Assembly (NCBI RefSeq): GCF_006546625.1
Contig: NZ_VIAR01000012.1
Span: 1 to 64,000 of the forward strand
DNA length: 64,000 nt
Reading direction: 5' to 3'
Source of the DNA: Haloflavibacter putidus
GTDB lineage: Bacteria; Bacteroidota; Bacteroidia; Flavobacteriales; Flavobacteriaceae
The notes under the pieces are model-generated. The model did not search any database. It worked only from the letters and a program-made list of their open reading frames with translations, and had not been told where the DNA came from. This document shows, piece by piece, positions 36,501 to 44,415 of the stretch. Numbering within the stretch: position 1 is the first letter of the stretch; the number at the start of each line of letters is the position of its first letter. The translations under genes and the position numbers were made by a program.

Positions 36501-37902
36501 TGCTCTTACAGATATATTAGGGTTTTTACCAATGGCAATTTCTACCTCTTCTGGAGCAGAAGTACAACGCCCATTGGCTACAGTTGTAATTGGCGGCTTG
36601 ATTACTTCTACCCTACTTACTTTGTTTGTTTTACCAATTTTATATAAATGGCTAGAAAAACAAAGAGAAAAAAGAGCAGATAGAATTCCTAAAAACACCG
36701 TTCTCGCAGGACTTGTGGTTTTAGTAAGCTTTCTGCCATTTGCTACGCAAGCACAAGAAATACCAACGCAGCAATTAAGTATGGAAGAAGCCGTAGAAAA
36801 AGCCGTAGAAAACTATCCGCTTTTAAAAAATAAAGAGCTCGCCATAAACCAAAGCCAAGCAGCCAAAAAAGAAGTTTGGGATTTGGGTACTACAAAAGTT
36901 TTTACCGGCGGAGAAGAATTGACTGATGGTAAAGGCACGTATACCATAATAGGTTTAGGGCAAGAAAAAATAGATTTATTTGGCATTGCAGCAAAAAATA
37001 AATTGGCAAAAGCGCAAATTGCCTTGGCAAAACAGCAAAAAAACCTCAGCGAGTTAGAATTACAAAAAAGCGTACAATTGGCTTGGAGTAATGTTTACGT
37101 GGCAAAAAAGAAATACCATTTAATAAGTAGGTTAGATTCTGTTTATCAAAAATTTAAGCAAGCCATAGATTTACAATACAATGTAGAAGCAATTTCTAAA
37201 CTCAAGTATATTTCGGCCAACAATCAAGCTCTACAAATTGCTTTGCAAAAGCGACAAGCACAAGACGATTATACCATAGCTTTAGAGAATTTTAATGTTT
37301 GGTTATTTGAAGATCAATTATATGATGTATCGCAAAATTTAGATATAAATCAGATTTTAATACAAGAAAATAAAACATTAAAAGAGCATCCGGCTTTACA
37401 AACTGCTCAATTGCAAATAGACGCAGCAAAAGCAGATTATAAAGCGGCAAAAGCAGATTTACTTCCTAAGTTTAACTTGCAATACGGTATTCAAGAAATT
37501 AGGGGTGCGTCTGGTTATTATTCTTACCAAGCTGGTATTTCGCTTCCTTTGCTTTCGGGAGCAGAGCGTAGACGCATAAAAACAAGTAAAATAGAACAAC
37601 AAATAACAAGCAACAAAGCCAGTTTAAGCAAAAAAAGATTACAGACTAATTACACAAATGCTTTACGGAATTTTAAAAAGTGGAAAGAATCTTGGCAGTT
37701 TTACAAAGAAGAAGCCTTGCCACTTACCACACAACAACAAAGTGGCGCTTTGCTAGCTTTTAGAGAAGGAGCAATAGATTATACCGGATTTATTCAGTTA
37801 ATCGAACAAGCTAATAAAACCGAATTAGCCGCAATCAAAACGCTTCAAAATTACTTGGAAGCTTATATAAACCTAGCATATTTTCAACCTGAACAAAATT
37901 AA
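33556..37902 (+). CDS. CzcA/CusA heavy-metal RND transporter fused to a TolC-like outer-membrane domain
   Basis: A 1448-residue fusion. Residues about 1-1045 are a full HME-RND pump: N-terminal helix, two large periplasmic loops, and TM4 with GAIDFGIIVDGAVIIVE, whose Asp/Asp/Glu residues mark divalent or monovalent metal exporters. Residues about 1080-1448 follow a second signal-like hydrophobic stretch (VLVSFLPFATQAQ) and form a TolC-type outer-membrane factor (LSMEEAVEKAVENYPLLKN). The fusion is recurrent in Bacteroidota. The junction must be processed or threaded across the periplasm, since the parts sit in different membranes. The adaptor gene starts 2 bp later. Metal specificity (Cu/Ag or Zn/Co/Cd) is undecided. 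Confidence 0.9.
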   Translation: MINRIIDFSIRNKFLIGLFMVGWIGMGIWSMQKVPIDATPDITNNQVQVITQAPNLSTEDIEQFVTYPVEVAMSNLPDVKEIRSVSRFGLSVVTIVFKDEAGTYLPRQLVSEKLTKVREEIPEGFGSPMMGPISTGLGEIYQYTLEVEEEYQDKYTITELRSMQDWIIRRQMSLVPGVVEVNAFGGKIKQYEVAINPSQLKAMNITTAEVLRTLKENNQNTGGAYIEKNHQANFIRGEGLASNPTDIEKMLIKTRNGIPVTIKDVAEVKIGHAVRYGALTKDGKGETVGGMILMLKGANSNEVIERVKKRMEQIQKSLPDGVYVEPFLDRSDLIANTTSTVKNNLLEGGLIVIFVLVLLLGNWRGGLIVASTIPLALLFAFILMNVFDVWANLMSLGAIDFGIIVDGAVIIVESTVFYLFAYTQKNKRPNREKRNEITAKSSKKMMNAAFFGQLIIVLVFIPILALEGIEGKMFQPMALTFIFAMLGAMILCLTYVPMMSALLITVKSGKSKKTNWGDRFVKWVEKNYAKALTKSLKHGKAILASAVVIFGLAVFTFMQLGGEFIPQLDEGDIAFHIMPKSGSSLSETIATTTKAEQIILSKYPEVKSVISRIGVAEVPTDPMPMDIADTFIIYKDNFEWTSAKNKVDFLEKVKKDLSVLPGVSYEFTQPIEMRFNELLTGVREDVAIKLFGDDLELLAAKAEEMGKIISTVDGVGDLKVEATAGLPQISIEYNRNKLAQYGLQISKLNQLVQTAFAGSKAGVIFEGERKFDLVVRLQENQRKDIKNVENLFVNLPNGNQIPLREVANIHYEPGPMQISRDNTNRRTYVGINIRNRDVESVVKDIQQKLDAELDLPPGYYIRYGGAFENLERASNRLQTVVPIALVLIFILIYLALRSFTQTLMIYLAIPMATIGGVFSLYLRDMPFSISAGVGFIVLFGVAVLNGLVLISGLNELKQEKQMSLKNRILQGTKRRVRPIMLTALTDILGFLPMAISTSSGAEVQRPLATVVIGGLITSTLLTLFVLPILYKWLEKQREKRADRIPKNTVLAGLVVLVSFLPFATQAQEIPTQQLSMEEAVEKAVENYPLLKNKELAINQSQAAKKEVWDLGTTKVFTGGEELTDGKGTYTIIGLGQEKIDLFGIAAKNKLAKAQIALAKQQKNLSELELQKSVQLAWSNVYVAKKKYHLISRLDSVYQKFKQAIDLQYNVEAISKLKYISANNQALQIALQKRQAQDDYTIALENFNVWLFEDQLYDVSQNLDINQILIQENKTLKEHPALQTAQLQIDAAKADYKAAKADLLPKFNLQYGIQEIRGASGYYSYQAGISLPLLSGAERRRIKTSKIEQQITSNKASLSKKRLQTNYTNALRNFKKWKESWQFYKEEALPLTTQQQSGALLAFREGAIDYTGFIQLIEQANKTELAAIKTLQNYLEAYINLAYFQPEQN

Positions 37903-37904
37903 AA

Positions 37905-39077
37905 ATGATGAAATTCAATATATATATAGTATTACTTTGCGGAATTTTAGTTAGCTGCGGAAACAATTCCGAAACAGAAAAAGATTCTAATAACCAGCAA
38001 GAAACCAAGCACGAAGACAGTAATGAAATACACCTATCTTTTAAACAAGCCGAAGCTTTAAATTTAAAAGTAGATACTTTACAAACTAGAAACATGAGTG
38101 GCTTTATTGAAGCAAATGGCACCTTAGAAGTGCCACCACAAAACGAAGCAAGTATAACCTCTATTGTTGGTGCAAACGTAAAAGAAATAAAAGTAATTGA
38201 AGGAGAAGAAGTAAAAAAAGGACAAATTGTTGCCTTTTTATCGCACCCAAATATTATAGAGCTGCAAACAAGATATTTGGAAGCCTTTAACGAGCAAGAA
38301 TTTTTACAAAAAGAATACCAGCGACAAAAAAAGCTATACGATGCCGGCGTAGGTTCTGGTATGAATTATCAAAAAGCAGAAGCCAATTATAAAGCCAGAA
38401 AAGGTCTATTAAATGGATTGGCTGCAAAATTACGTTTACTTAATTTAAATCCCGGAAAAATTCAGCAAGGTAATATTCAAGAACGGGTTGCATTAACAAG
38501 TCCTATAAACGGTTTTGTGCAAAAAGTAGAAGTAAAAACCGGCCAATATGTAGAACCTCAAACCAATTTGTTCGAAATTATGAATACCGAACATATTCAC
38601 GCAGACTTTTTAGTGTACGAAAAAGATGCACATAAAGTAAAAAAAGGACAAGAAATACTTTTTAATGTGCAATCTTTGGGAGATAAAGAATTACGAGCCA
38701 ATATTTATTCGGTTTCTAAAGCTTTTGAAAAAGATGTAAACGCAGTGCACGTGCACGCAGAAATCAAAGATTATAAAGACCAATTAATTCCGGGAATGTA
38801 CATAGAAGGTAGAATTCTTACCGAAGATTCGCGCACGCTTGCCCTTCCAGAAGAAGCAGTGGTAAAAGATACTGACAAGCATATAATTTTTAGAGCCGTA
38901 AAAGCTGAGAAAGAATGGGTTTTTACTCCAATTCAAGTAAAACCCGGTATAAAACATCAAAATTGGCAAAGTATTCAACTTTTAGAAGAAGTTCCTAACA
39001 ACGCAGAATTTGCATACAATAACGCCTATTTTATTTTAGCCGAATCTAAAAAAGGAGAAGGCGGTCATTCGCATTAA
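37905..39077 (+). CDS. Efflux RND periplasmic adaptor (CusB/CzcB family) lipoprotein
   Basis: Membrane-fusion protein of 390 residues. A short lipoprotein signal (VLLCGILVSC, Cys about 19) anchors it to a membrane. The barrel-sandwich (lipoyl-like) halves (ITSIVGANVKEIKVIEGEEV and TSPINGFVQKVEVKTGQYVE) flank an alpha-helical hairpin (about 110-170); a beta-barrel and a membrane-proximal domain follow. It connects the CzcA pump with its outer-membrane channel. The C terminus ends in KKGEGGHSH, a small His tail that may touch metal. It begins 2 bp after the pump gene and is 31 bp before the P1B-4 ATPase gene. Confidence 0.88.
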   Translation: MMKFNIYIVLLCGILVSCGNNSETEKDSNNQQETKHEDSNEIHLSFKQAEALNLKVDTLQTRNMSGFIEANGTLEVPPQNEASITSIVGANVKEIKVIEGEEVKKGQIVAFLSHPNIIELQTRYLEAFNEQEFLQKEYQRQKKLYDAGVGSGMNYQKAEANYKARKGLLNGLAAKLRLLNLNPGKIQQGNIQERVALTSPINGFVQKVEVKTGQYVEPQTNLFEIMNTEHIHADFLVYEKDAHKVKKGQEILFNVQSLGDKELRANIYSVSKAFEKDVNAVHVHAEIKDYKDQLIPGMYIEGRILTEDSRTLALPEEAVVKDTDKHIIFRAVKAEKEWVFTPIQVKPGIKHQNWQSIQLLEEVPNNAEFAYNNAYFILAESKKGEGGHSH

Positions 39078-39108
39078 AAGCATTGCTTTTGATAAATAGT
39101 TTGTTCCT

Positions 39109-41088
39109 ATGTCTACAAAAAAACAAGAAAAAGAAAGTCATCTTCACGGCGGAATTTTTGGTGAATACACAGAAATTTATTTTTCCGCTTTAAGCGGAAT
39201 TTTTCTGGCAAGCGGCTTTGCTATAGCTCAATTTACAAATCTAGAACCCGGCTACTCTTTAATTTGCTATATAATTTCTTATTTCTTTGGCGGCTATTTC
39301 GCCTTGTTAGAAGCTGTAGAAAAAATAAAGCAAGGTGGATTCGAAATAGATTTTCTTATGCTGGTAGCCGCTATTGGCGCAGCATATTTAGACAAATGGG
39401 CAGAAGGTGCATTGCTACTATTTTTATTTAGTTTAGGACACGCTCTAGAACATTATGCTTTAGGGAAAGCGCAAAAATCTATTGCAGCTTTAAGCGATTT
39501 AGCTCCCAATACGGCTTTACTGAAAAAAGATGGAAAAGTAAAAGAAACACCTATAGAAAACTTAAAGGTTGACGATGTTATTTTGGTGCGCCCGCATACC
39601 AAAATTGCGGCAGACGGCTTGGTAATAGAAGGAGAAAGTAGCGTAGACCAATCTCCTATAACCGGCGAAAGTATGCCGGTAGAAAAGAAACCGTTTTCTA
39701 CAAAGCAAGAAGAAGATCTTCATAATAAAAAAACAACCAGCGAGCATCACGTTTTTTCGGGAACTATAAACGGGAATCACAGTTTAGAAATAAGAATTAC
39801 CAAAGAAGCACAAGATTCTACCATCAACAGGTTAATAAGGATGGTAGAAGAAGCGCAAGAACAGAAATCGCCCACGCAATTACTTACCAAAAAATTTGAA
39901 ATCTATTACGTACCGGCAGTAATCATACTGGTTTTACTTCTAAATTTTGCTTTTTTAATAGTGGACGAAACCTGGAGCGAAAGCCTTTACCGCTCGTTAG
40001 TTGTTTTGGTAGCTGCAAGTCCGTGTGCTTTGGCAATATCTACTCCGGCTGCTGTGCTTAGCGGCGTGGCGAGAGCTGCCAATCGCGGAGTTTTAATTAA
40101 AGGCGGTAAACCATTGGAGGATTTAGGAAATTTAACCGCCATAGCTTTTGATAAAACAGGCACGCTAACAGAGGGAAAGCCCAAACTTACAGACGTAATT
40201 TGCCTAAATAACTATACCGAAGCAAAATTATTGAAAACGGCAATTAGCATAGAAAAATTAAGCGATCACCCTTTGGCTAGAGCTGTGGTTAGAGATGCAA
40301 CCAAAAAACTAAATCTAGAAGAAACCTCTTTAGAAATTACTAATTTAGAAGCTGTGCAAGGAAAAGGGCTTAAAGCCACGGTTGAAAATGAAAGTGTATA
40401 TATAGGCAATTTGAGCTTATATGAAAATTTAAAAAACCCCGTTCCAGAAAGTGTTAAAAAGCAAGTAAGCGCGTTAGAAAGAAACGGTAAAACCACCATG
40501 TTAATCAAGCGCGGTAAAGAATTTATAGGCATTTTAGGCTTAATGGATACACCTAGAAAAACGGCCAAATCTACTTTGCTAAAGCTCAAAAGCATTGGCA
40601 TTAGAAAGATGATTATGCTTACCGGCGATAATCAAAATGTGGCAGATGCAGTTGCTAAAGAAATAGGAATTGCCAATGCGCAAGGAAGTTTACTGCCAGA
40701 AGAAAAAGTGGCCGCTGTAAAAGAACTGGCTAAAAAAGAAAAAAAACTTGCTATGGTTGGAGACGGCGTAAACGATGCACCGGCTATGGCCAACAGCACG
40801 GTAGGAATTGCTATGGGAGCCGCTGGGAGCGATGTTGCTTTAGAAACAGCAGATATTGCATTAATGGCAGATAAATTAGAAATACTGCCATTTGCAATTG
40901 GCTTAAGCCGAAAAACAAAAAGAATTATTAAACAAAACCTTTGGATTAGCTTGGGAATGGTAGCCGTGTTGATTCCCGTAAGTATTTTAAATCTGGCCTC
41001 TATTGGTATTGCGGTTGCTTTTCATGAAGGCTCTACCCTTTTGGTGGTTCTCAATGCATTACGCTTGTTAGGCTATAAAAAAGAATAG
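39109..41088 (+). CDS. P1B-4-type metal-transporting ATPase (Co/Zn/Cd/Fe group)
   Basis: Metal pump of 659 residues without an N-terminal HMA domain; instead the N terminus is short and His-containing (KESHLHGG). Motifs: TGES (SPITGESMPVE), SPC in TM4 (VAASPCALAIST, about residue 304), DKTGTLTEGK near 350, HP (SDHPLARA), GDGVNDAPAM, and HEGSTLLVVLNALRLL in the last helix. SPC together with HEGST is the signature of the P1B-4 subgroup (CoaT/CtpD-like), in which Co2+, Fe2+ or Zn2+ are exported. Last gene of the efflux operon after the CusB-like adaptor. Generic annotation would call it Cd/Zn/Co ATPase. Confidence 0.88.
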   Translation: MSTKKQEKESHLHGGIFGEYTEIYFSALSGIFLASGFAIAQFTNLEPGYSLICYIISYFFGGYFALLEAVEKIKQGGFEIDFLMLVAAIGAAYLDKWAEGALLLFLFSLGHALEHYALGKAQKSIAALSDLAPNTALLKKDGKVKETPIENLKVDDVILVRPHTKIAADGLVIEGESSVDQSPITGESMPVEKKPFSTKQEEDLHNKKTTSEHHVFSGTINGNHSLEIRITKEAQDSTINRLIRMVEEAQEQKSPTQLLTKKFEIYYVPAVIILVLLLNFAFLIVDETWSESLYRSLVVLVAASPCALAISTPAAVLSGVARAANRGVLIKGGKPLEDLGNLTAIAFDKTGTLTEGKPKLTDVICLNNYTEAKLLKTAISIEKLSDHPLARAVVRDATKKLNLEETSLEITNLEAVQGKGLKATVENESVYIGNLSLYENLKNPVPESVKKQVSALERNGKTTMLIKRGKEFIGILGLMDTPRKTAKSTLLKLKSIGIRKMIMLTGDNQNVADAVAKEIGIANAQGSLLPEEKVAAVKELAKKEKKLAMVGDGVNDAPAMANSTVGIAMGAAGSDVALETADIALMADKLEILPFAIGLSRKTKRIIKQNLWISLGMVAVLIPVSILNLASIGIAVAFHEGSTLLVVLNALRLLGYKKE

Positions 41089-41134
41089 CTCGCAACTTTT
41101 AAAAATTAAGTAAAAAGTATTCAAAATCGTGATA

Positions 41135-41235
41135 AAATAGTGTCTAATTTTCTACTTCTTAAATCTAAATAGAAATAAGTTTAAAAAATGTAATCGTTTA
41201 TAAGTATATTATTTATTTGATTTTCGACACTATTT
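41135..41235. repeat. Weak 10-bp inverted repeat between efflux operon and next gene
   Basis: AAATAGTGTC (41135-41144) and its exact complement (41226-41235) are separated by 81 bp in the 226-bp gap after the P1B-4 ATPase gene. No ORF or other feature lies in the gap. It may be chance in AT-rich DNA or the trace of an insertion boundary. Confidence 0.3.
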
Positions 41236-41285
41236 CAGTACTTTAAAGAAGAGATTTATTGCAACCTGCTTAATTTGTAATTGTA

Positions 41286-41293
41286 TATATTTG
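41286..41293 (+). promoter_or_regulatory. Putative -7 box before the sulfotransferase-like gene
   Basis: TATATTTG fits TAnnTTTG, 21 bp before the ATG at 41315. The nearest suitable TTG (41259-41261) is 24 bp upstream, slightly long. It supports the ATG at 41315 over an in-frame TTG at 41291, which lies in the box. Confidence 0.4.
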
Positions 41294-41314
41294 CTTTTAA
41301 AATTCAGTAAAAAA

Positions 41315-41929
41315 ATGCGCGTATTTGTAGTAGGTACCGGCCGCTGCGGCTCTTATAGTTTTATAAATGCTTGTAAATATATCAGCAATTTTTCTGCTAC
41401 GCACGAAAGTAGAACGCAAGAATTAGGAAAACAACGTTTCGCTTACGCGGAAAATCATATCGAGGCAGATAATAGGTTAAGCTGGCATTTGGCAGAACTA
41501 CATAAACATTTTCCTGAAGATGTTTTATATGTGCATTTAAAGCGCGATAAAAATGCAACGGCCAAAAGTTTTTCTAAACGCTTTTTTAGACCAAAAAGTA
41601 TGATAGATGCCTATGCTGAAGGAATAAAAATGAATCCGCCAGAATTGCTTACCCAAGATGAACGTTTACTAATTTGTAAGGATTACGTAGAAACGGTTAC
41701 TACCAATATAGAAGATTTTATAAAAGACAAGCCGCATATTACGGTTCAGTTAGAAAATATTACGAACGATTTTGAATTGTTTTGGAATAAAATAGATGCC
41801 AAGGGAGATTTTTCTGCCGCTATAGAAAGTTTTGGTAAAAAAAACAATACCAGCAAAGAACACGCTTCTTCGCATTGGTTATACCGCTTAAAATTGTTTG
41901 TAAACCGTCAATTTAAACGCTTAGAATAA
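41315..41929 (+). CDS. Sulfotransferase-like P-loop protein
   Basis: Protein of 204 residues. The N terminus RVFVVGTGRCGSYSFINA has the P-loop-like PAPS-binding form of sulfotransferases (GTGRCGS), and VLYVHLKRDKNATAKSFSKR resembles the second PAPS-binding segment with its Arg. The fold is therefore likely sulfotransferase-like, although the protein is shorter than most and the catalytic His is not certain. Acceptor unknown. It stands alone between the metal efflux operon and uridine kinase. Confidence 0.65.
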   Translation: MRVFVVGTGRCGSYSFINACKYISNFSATHESRTQELGKQRFAYAENHIEADNRLSWHLAELHKHFPEDVLYVHLKRDKNATAKSFSKRFFRPKSMIDAYAEGIKMNPPELLTQDERLLICKDYVETVTTNIEDFIKDKPHITVQLENITNDFELFWNKIDAKGDFSAAIESFGKKNNTSKEHASSHWLYRLKLFVNRQFKRLE

Positions 41930-41980
41930 GATTCAGCAAAAAAATAATTTGTTAATTATTTTATAATTTTAAATTATGAT

Positions 41981-41988
41981 TAGTTTTG
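41981..41988 (+). promoter_or_regulatory. Putative -7 box of the udk gene
   Basis: TAGTTTTG fits TAnnTTTG, 16 bp before the udk ATG at 42005. No TTG lies at the normal -33 distance. It would drive udk, the DivIC-like gene and possibly the mutase genes, which follow with small gaps. Confidence 0.4.
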
Positions 41989-42004
41989 TAGAAAATTAGA
42001 ATTT

Positions 42005-42613
42005 ATGCTCACAATCGGGATAGCCGGCGGGACAGGCAGCGGAAAAACTACTGTTGTAAATACCATTGTAAACGAACTCCGACATAAAGAAGTTGAAGTA
42101 ATAACTCAAGATTCTTATTATCGCGATACCAGTGACCTGTCTTATGAAGCACGAACAAAAATTAATTTTGATCATCCGCAGTCTATAGATTTTGAGCTTT
42201 TGGTAGACCATCTCAAACAGCTAAAAAAAGGAAAATCTGTACCGCAACCCGTATATTCTTTTAAAGAGCACAACCGCACGGGAGATACCATAGAGACGCA
42301 TCCTAAAAAAGTAATGTTGGTAGAAGGAATTTTAATTCTTACCAATCCGGAACTTCGCAAATTATTCGATATAAAAATCTACGTGCATACAGATAGCGAT
42401 GAGCGTTTAATAAGACGTTTAAAACGCGATATTAACGAGCGTGGTCGTGATTTACAAGAAGTTTTAGACCGTTACCAAAACACGCTAAAACCCATGCACC
42501 AACAATTTATAGAACCTTCTAAAGAATTTGCAGATATTATTATTCCGTACAACCGCTACAACACCGTTGGGGTAGATATTGTTCAGTCAATAATCAAGCA
42601 GCGTTTAGACTAA
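42005..42613 (+). CDS. udk: Uridine kinase
   Basis: Cytosolic kinase of 202 residues that phosphorylates uridine and cytidine in pyrimidine salvage. The Walker A GIAGGTGSGKTTV is at the N terminus, followed by TQDSYYRD, the FDHPQSIDF substrate segment and VEGILILTNPELRKLFD with the lid IRRLKRDINERGRD. Length and order match bacterial Udk. First in a run of closely spaced genes: a DivIC/FtsB-like gene starts 18 bp after its stop. Confidence 0.93.
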   Translation: MLTIGIAGGTGSGKTTVVNTIVNELRHKEVEVITQDSYYRDTSDLSYEARTKINFDHPQSIDFELLVDHLKQLKKGKSVPQPVYSFKEHNRTGDTIETHPKKVMLVEGILILTNPELRKLFDIKIYVHTDSDERLIRRLKRDINERGRDLQEVLDRYQNTLKPMHQQFIEPSKEFADIIIPYNRYNTVGVDIVQSIIKQRLD

Positions 42614-42631
42614 TTTTGTATCTTCGCATAG

Positions 42632-42955
42632 ATGAGGTTTAAAGAGTTGCGTCAAAAACACTGGTTTAAAATTATAAGTAACAGATATGTGCTTATTTTA
42701 TTAGTCTTTACTGTCTGGATGGCTTTCTTTGACAGTAACTCCCTTATGGTACATAATGAACTAGATGAAGAATTGAACAAGCTGGAAAACAACAAAGAAT
42801 ATTACCAGGAAGAAATACGCCAAGATAAAGCTATAATACAGGGTTTGGATGATTCTTTCGAGCTCGAAAAATTTGCTCGTGAAACCTATTTTATGAAGCG
42901 CGACAACGAAGAAGTTTTTATTATAGAATTTCAAGACAGCAGCAAAACCAATTAA
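42632..42955 (+). CDS. Septum formation initiator family protein (DivIC/FtsB-like)
   Basis: Bitopic membrane protein of 107 residues: short cytoplasmic N terminus, one TM helix (about 17-37, VLILLVFTVWMAFFDSNSL), and a periplasmic coiled coil (about 42-75, NELDEELNKLENNKEYYQEE), then a C-terminal FARETYFMKRDNEEVF, the typical motif of this family. In other bacteria it bridges FtsL and FtsQ in the divisome. The order udk, divIC-like, methylmalonyl-CoA mutase is common in Flavobacteriia in my recollection. The mutase small-subunit gene starts 2 bp later. Confidence 0.85.
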   Translation: MRFKELRQKHWFKIISNRYVLILLVFTVWMAFFDSNSLMVHNELDEELNKLENNKEYYQEEIRQDKAIIQGLDDSFELEKFARETYFMKRDNEEVFIIEFQDSSKTN

Positions 42956-42957
42956 TT

Positions 42958-44340
42958 ATGCCCAAAACATTATTTGAAGGTTTTAACGAAGTTTCTGCCA
43001 AAGAGTGGAAACAAAAAATACAAGCCGACCTTAAAGGGGAAGATTACGAAAGCCTAATTTTTCATAGCAGAGAAGGTATAGATGTAAAACCTTTTTATCA
43101 TTTAGACGACGCCCAAGAAAGAGAAATCTCTGCCACTCCCGAAAAATGGCAAGTAACCGATAAATTTGAAATAGACGATACCGATAACGGAATTGAAACT
43201 ATTAAACACGGTTTATCTAAAGGCGCCGAAGCTTTATGGCTACAACTAACTTCTGAAAATATAGACCTCAAAAAACTTTTAAAAAGTTTTGATTTAGCAC
43301 AAATCCCGGTTTTTTTAGAAAGTAAAACCTTTACGGAAGAAAACCTGGGCGAATTAACCAGCATTTTAAAAAATAAGAAACACCAAGTTAGTTTAGGTAT
43401 AGATATAATAGGCCATTTGGCCGCTAGCGGAAATTGGCACAAAGACCTTAAAACAGATTTCGAGACTTTAGAAACTGCCTTAACCTTTCAACAGAACTTT
43501 CAGCAAATTATTAGTGTTAACACCAGTGTTTATCAAAATGCCGGGGCTACAATGGTGCAAGAATTAGCCTATAGCTTAGCGCACGTAAACGAATATTTAA
43601 ATTATTTACACCAAAACAAACCCGAAGCTTTAGAGAACTTTCAACCCGTTTTTAAAGTAGCTTGTGGCTCCAATTATTTTTTTGAAATTGCAAAGTTGCG
43701 AGCGCTGCGTAATTTATATGCCAGTATAGCTCAAGCCTACGATGCTCCCGAAGAAATAAAAATACTTGCTTTTCCTACTTTACGGAATAAAACGCTTTAC
43801 GATTATAACGTAAATTTACTGCGTACCACTACTGAGTGTATGAGCGCGATTTTAGGCAGCGCAGATTATGTTTGCAATATTGCCTACGATTCTTTTTACC
43901 ATAAAGAAAACGAGTTTGGCAGGCGTATAGCGCGTAACCAATTGCTTATTTTAAAAGAAGAAAGTTATTTTAATAAAGTAAGCAACATTAGCGATGGTAG
44001 TTATTATATAGAAGAATTAACCCAGAAATTGGGAGAGAAAGCTCTAAGTATTTTCAAAGACATAGAGAAAGGAGGCGGCTACTTAAAGCAACTAAAAGAA
44101 GGTATTATTCAGCGCAAAATTTCAGAAAGTGCCAAAAGAGAGGAGAATTCTTTTAACGAAACTAGGAAAATTCTGGTAGGAACCAACAAGTATAAAAACG
44201 AAGAGGATAATATGAAAAACGACCTAGAAATAGATCCTTTTCTTAAAGTAGAAAAAAGACGCACCTTGTTACAACCTATAATTCAAAAACGATTGGCAGA
44301 AAATTTAGAAAAACAGCGTTTAGCCAACGAGCACAATTAA
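42958..44340 (+). CDS. mutA: Methylmalonyl-CoA mutase small subunit
   Basis: Subunit of 460 residues homologous to the catalytic TIM barrel of the large subunit but without a C-terminal cobalamin-binding domain. It starts LFEGFNEVSAKEWKQKIQADLKG in two phrases and keeps the barrel segment VFKVACGSNYFFEIAKLRALR. It forms a heterodimer with the downstream large subunit that interconverts methylmalonyl-CoA and succinyl-CoA (propionate metabolism). The C terminus (about 400-460) is a charged helix. Gap to the large subunit is 75 bp. Confidence 0.92.
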   Translation: MPKTLFEGFNEVSAKEWKQKIQADLKGEDYESLIFHSREGIDVKPFYHLDDAQEREISATPEKWQVTDKFEIDDTDNGIETIKHGLSKGAEALWLQLTSENIDLKKLLKSFDLAQIPVFLESKTFTEENLGELTSILKNKKHQVSLGIDIIGHLAASGNWHKDLKTDFETLETALTFQQNFQQIISVNTSVYQNAGATMVQELAYSLAHVNEYLNYLHQNKPEALENFQPVFKVACGSNYFFEIAKLRALRNLYASIAQAYDAPEEIKILAFPTLRNKTLYDYNVNLLRTTTECMSAILGSADYVCNIAYDSFYHKENEFGRRIARNQLLILKEESYFNKVSNISDGSYYIEELTQKLGEKALSIFKDIEKGGGYLKQLKEGIIQRKISESAKREENSFNETRKILVGTNKYKNEEDNMKNDLEIDPFLKVEKRRTLLQPIIQKRLAENLEKQRLANEHN

Positions 44341-44415
44341 AACGCGTTTTTTGGCGCTCAATTTTACAGTATTAGTTTATAAATAACTAAACCTTAACCG
44401 CGAAGTTTATACATT

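Noticed and set aside
38745-38760. GTGCACGTGCAC palindrome as a possible parS or E-box-like site
   Set aside because: It lies in coding sequence of the CusB-like adaptor (Val-His-Val-His) far from parAB and does not match the parS consensus.
44341-44415. Search for a cobalamin riboswitch before the methylmalonyl-CoA mutase genes
   Set aside because: The gaps before mutA and scpA are 2 and 75 bp and contain no B12-box-like sequence.
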